Of a stretch of DNA of 23,430 bases, positions 21,413 through 23,430 are shown piece after piece (the stretch's first letter is position 1; the number at the start of each line of letters is the position of its first letter). Source of the DNA: RGDT01 sp964630925 (GTDB lineage Bacteria; Planctomycetota; Planctomycetia; Gemmatales; Gemmataceae); NCBI GenBank assembly GCA_964630925.1, contig CAZVZK010000159.1, positions 1 through 23,430 of the forward strand. Reading direction: 5' to 3'. A model generated the notes under the pieces. That model saw only the letters and a program-made list of their open reading frames with translations. It had not been told where the DNA came from and searched no databases. Made by a program: the position numbers and the translations under genes.

Positions 21413-22023
21413 GTCTTGGGGAGGCGGTCGAGCTGCGCGAGAATGGCCTTGAGCGATGGCCGGTCGGTGGAGGTCTCGCCGACGAAGGCGTAGACGACGT
21501 TGCCGGCCTTGTCGGCGATGAACGTGGAGGGCCGGGCCAGGTCGCCCTTGATGCCGAGGCGTCCGACGGCGGCGGTGTCCTTGTCGAGGAGCAGGGGGAA
21601 GGGGAATCCGCCCGGCGCCTTGCCCCCCGTCTGCTGGATGAACTCGGCGACGCGCTCGGACGGGCCGGGGAAGACGACGAGGACGGCGGCGTCCCGCTTC
21701 TCGAACTCGGCGTGGCTGGCGGCGAGGCCGGCGACCTGGGTGACGCAGTGGGGGCAGAAGGTGCCGCCGGGCGACTCGGGGATGCCGCGGGTGACGACGA
21801 GGACGACGGCCTTCTTGCCGCGGTAGGCCTTGAGGTCGACGGGCTTGCCCTGGTGATCGACGAAGGCCAGGGCCAGCTCGTCAGCCGAGAGGGTCTTGTT
21901 GGAGGGGGCGTCGTCGCGGAAGGCGACGGGGCCGTAGTCGTACTTGTAGATTGGCGGCTTCGGCCTGGGCGTCTCGCCGCAGGCGGCCACGAGGAGGAGC
22001 GCGGCGAGGAGGGTGGGTCTCAT
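21409..22023 (-). CDS. Thioredoxin-fold redoxin lipoprotein (AhpC/TSA-like)
   Basis: The 204-residue product starts MRPTLLAALLLVAAC, with a lipobox ending at Cys15, so it is probably a lipid-anchored envelope protein. The mature part has the thioredoxin-fold order LAFVDHQGKPVDLKAYRGKK, AVVLVVTRG, GGTFCPHCVTQVAGL with the CxxC Cys90/Cys93, and the later cis-Pro segment RPSTFIADKAGNVVY. It fits alkyl hydroperoxide reductase/thiol-disulfide oxidoreductase (TlpA/ResA-like) families; either peroxide reduction or disulfide exchange is possible. The frame is open to 22185, but the start at 22023 is preferred for the lipobox and the GAGG about 8 nt upstream. It is 17 nt after the Uma2 gene, and its stop overlaps the kinase start by 4 nt. 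Confidence 0.87.
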   Translation of the reverse strand: MRPTLLAALLLVAACGETPRPKPPIYKYDYGPVAFRDDAPSNKTLSADELALAFVDHQGKPVDLKAYRGKKAVVLVVTRGIPESPGGTFCPHCVTQVAGLAASHAEFEKRDAAVLVVFPGPSERVAEFIQQTGGKAPGGFPFPLLLDKDTAAVGRLGIKGDLARPSTFIADKAGNVVYAFVGETSTDRPSLKAILAQLDRLPKT

Positions 22024-22040
22024 GCGGGCCTCGGGTGGTG

Positions 22041-22676
22041 TCAGGCGGGGAGGGTGTCGCGGATGACGAGGCGGAAGCCCGGGATGAGGTCCTCGCAGGT
22101 CAGCGCCTGATCTTCGGCCATCTCGGTGGGGGCGGCCCCGGCCCGGTAGGCGAAGACGCGCCGCCCGACGGGGTCGAGGACCCACACGAGGACGGCGCCG
22201 GCGGCGAGGTAGATCTCGGCCTTGCTGGCGGTGTAGGCCAGCGTGTCATTGGGGCTGCGTGCCTCGACGAGCAGCTCGGGGATCGTCTCGAGGTAGCCCT
22301 CCGAAGAACGAACGACGGGGAGGCGGGCCTTGGTGATGAAACCCGAGTCGGGCCCGTAGAGCCGATCCGGGTCGCGCCCGAGCAGCAGGCCGAACTCGCC
22401 GGTGCGGGCCTCGCCGTGCCCGGCCAGCTCGCCCTGCGTCATGAGGGCGTGCCCCAGTCGCGTCAGCATCACCGAGTGAAAGTCGCCGGGCGGCGGCATG
22501 ACGACAAGCCTCCCGTGATGGAGCTCGTAGCGGACCGGCCCGGAGGGCAGGTCCGAGGGGAAGCACGCCAGGTCGCCCGCCGTCAGCAGTCGGATGGCGG
22601 GCTCGGGCGGCGCTGTCGGGGCGGGCTGCGTTGCCGTGGGTGCGGCGACAGGGGGCGGCGTCAGGATGGCGCTCAT
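22041..22676 (-). CDS. Uma2 family (DUF820) putative endonuclease
   Basis: The 211-residue product has the Uma2 pattern: RYELHHGRLVVMPPPGDFHS (about 49-68), GRDPDRLYGPDSGFITKARL with the conserved aspartate (D110), and IPELLVEARSPNDTLAYTAS followed by KAEIYLAAGAVLVWVLDPVG. This is a PD-(D/E)XK-like nuclease fold, widely multiplied in cyanobacteria and planctomycetes, whose biological role is mostly unknown. The first 28 residues are a Pro/Thr/Ala-rich tail not part of the domain. GAGGA lies about 8 nt before the ATG at 22676. It lies between the DAHP synthase gene (15 nt) and the redoxin gene (17 nt), within an apparent operon with no obvious functional link. Confidence 0.88.
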   Translation of the reverse strand: MSAILTPPPVAAPTATQPAPTAPPEPAIRLLTAGDLACFPSDLPSGPVRYELHHGRLVVMPPPGDFHSVMLTRLGHALMTQGELAGHGEARTGEFGLLLGRDPDRLYGPDSGFITKARLPVVRSSEGYLETIPELLVEARSPNDTLAYTASKAEIYLAAGAVLVWVLDPVGRRVFAYRAGAAPTEMAEDQALTCEDLIPGFRLVIRDTLPA

Positions 22677-22691
22677 GTCCGCGTCCTCAGG

Positions 22692-23430
22692 TCAGTTGAT
22701 CTTGCGGCCCAGGGGCTCGGCGAGGCGGCGGAGCTGCTCCATCAGCTTGCTGAAGCCGGCGAAGTCCAGGGACTGCGCCCCGTCGGACATCGCCCGGTCC
22801 GGCTCGGGGTGGACCTCGATGAGCAGGCCGTCGGCCCCGGAGGCGAGGCCGGCCAGGGCCATCGCCGGGACGTAGGCCCGTTTGCCGGTGCCGTGGCTGG
22901 GGTCGATCAGGATCGGCAGGTGCGACAGGGCCTTGGCCGGCGGCACGACCGAGAGGTCGAGGGTGTTGCGGCTGTGGTCGCTGAAGGTCCGCACGCCGCG
23001 CTCGCACAGGGCGACGTTGTAGTTTCCCCCGGCCATCGCGTACTCGGCGGCCATGAGCCACTCCTCCAGCGTCGCCGACATGCCGCGCTTGAGCAGGACG
23101 GGCTTGGTGGCCTTGGACACCCTCTTGAGCAGCGAGAAGTTCTGCATGTTGCGGGCGCCGATCTGGATGATGTCGGCGGCGGCGTCCACGGCGTCGGCCT
23201 CCTCGGTGTCCATCAATTCGGTGACGACGCCGATGCCGGTCTTCTGGCGGGCCTTGACGAGGATGTCGAGGCCCTTCTGGCCCATGCCCTGGAAGGCGTA
23301 GGGGCTGGTGCGCGGCTTGAACGCGCCGGCCCGCATGAGGTTGACGCCCTCGGACCGCAGGAACTCGGCGGTGCGTAGGATCATCTCCTCGTTCTCGACG
23401 GAGCAGGGGCCGGCGATGACGGTGAACGTC
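22692..23430 (-). CDS. aroF: 3-deoxy-7-phosphoheptulonate (DAHP) synthase, N-terminus beyond window
   Basis: DAHP synthase condenses phosphoenolpyruvate with erythrose 4-phosphate, the first step of the shikimate route to aromatic amino acids. The visible 245 codons run in frame from the window edge (TFTVIAGPCSVENEEMILRT), so the earlier part lies outside. Family motifs are present: GAFKPRTSPYAFQGMG, IQIGARNMQNFSLLKRVSK, KPVLLKRGMSATLEEWLMAA, GNYNVALCERGVRTF and ILIDPSHGTGKRAYVPAMAL, with LLIEVHPEPDRAMSDGAQSL at the end. These are the I-beta (Bacillus/Thermotoga) type, not E. coli AroG/AroF. Any N-terminal regulatory ACT-like or chorismate mutase domain cannot be seen. It precedes the Uma2 gene by 15 nt and is the first visible gene of the run. 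Confidence 0.93.
   Translation of the reverse strand, partial: TFTVIAGPCSVENEEMILRTAEFLRSEGVNLMRAGAFKPRTSPYAFQGMGQKGLDILVKARQKTGIGVVTELMDTEEADAVDAAADIIQIGARNMQNFSLLKRVSKATKPVLLKRGMSATLEEWLMAAEYAMAGGNYNVALCERGVRTFSDHSRNTLDLSVVPPAKALSHLPILIDPSHGTGKRAYVPAMALAGLASGADGLLIEVHPEPDRAMSDGAQSLDFAGFSKLMEQLRRLAEPLGRKIN

Noticed and set aside
20057..21493. A 478-codon plus-strand frame opposite the kinase
   Set aside because: The minus strand has complete Hanks kinase motifs; the plus frame is a low-complexity Gly/Arg/Val/Asp shadow.
1..23430. CRISPR arrays, tRNA or rRNA genes, insertion-sequence transposases
   Set aside because: I saw no regularly spaced identical repeats, no tRNA-like or rRNA segments and no transposase motifs on either strand.

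Overview
The window looks like chromosomal DNA of a high-GC planctomycete, most plausibly a Gemmata relative. This rests on gene content (GYF-domain Ser/Thr kinase, DUF5117/DUF4953-type metalloprotease, an MTEAEW-start/'GPHVRGCW' family, a long ECF-type sigma factor, Uma2) and on abundant intergenic inverted repeats. The assignment is inference; no rRNA or other marker is present.

Layout. 1-3880 (minus strand): respiratory complex I genes in the order nuoI-nuoA-nuoB-nuoC-nuoD, with nuoD cut by the window edge. NuoA carries an insertion of about 285 residues between its second and third membrane helices. 4035-6365 (minus): a secreted seven-blade WD40 protein and two cyclophilin-type peptidyl-prolyl isomerases, one cytoplasmic and one with a signal peptide. 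6491-8027 (plus): a SAM methyltransferase and a secreted leucine-rich-repeat protein. 8028-9927: a gene-poor stretch with repeats, a 61-residue acidic protein (minus) and a 102-residue ribbon-helix-helix/zinc-ribbon-like protein (plus) that may be leaderless. 9928-12057 (plus): a FadJ-type bifunctional beta-oxidation enzyme; 12058-12218 shows nothing recognisable.

12219-14839: three small secreted helical proteins (minus), each preceded by the same ~35-bp element, two of them followed by strong hairpins, lying next to a divergent, unusually long ECF-type sigma factor (plus). This looks like a small regulon and is the most system-like arrangement here. 14846-16781 (minus): an accessory-looking cluster with an MTEAEW-family gene, a DUF4365 putative nuclease whose stop overlaps the start of a small HicA-like protein, and a frameshifted helical-repeat gene. 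16922-19714 (plus): a large secreted HExxHxxGxxH zinc metalloprotease. 19730-23430 (minus): a likely operon of DAHP synthase (cut by the edge), Uma2-family protein, thioredoxin-like lipoprotein and a membrane Ser/Thr kinase; the last two overlap by 4 nt.

A recurring theme is that many intergenic gaps hold long imperfect inverted repeats of several unrelated families (nuoC/nuoB gap, between the two isomerases, methyltransferase/LRR gap, after the LRR gene, and a short GAGCACGC hairpin seen three times).
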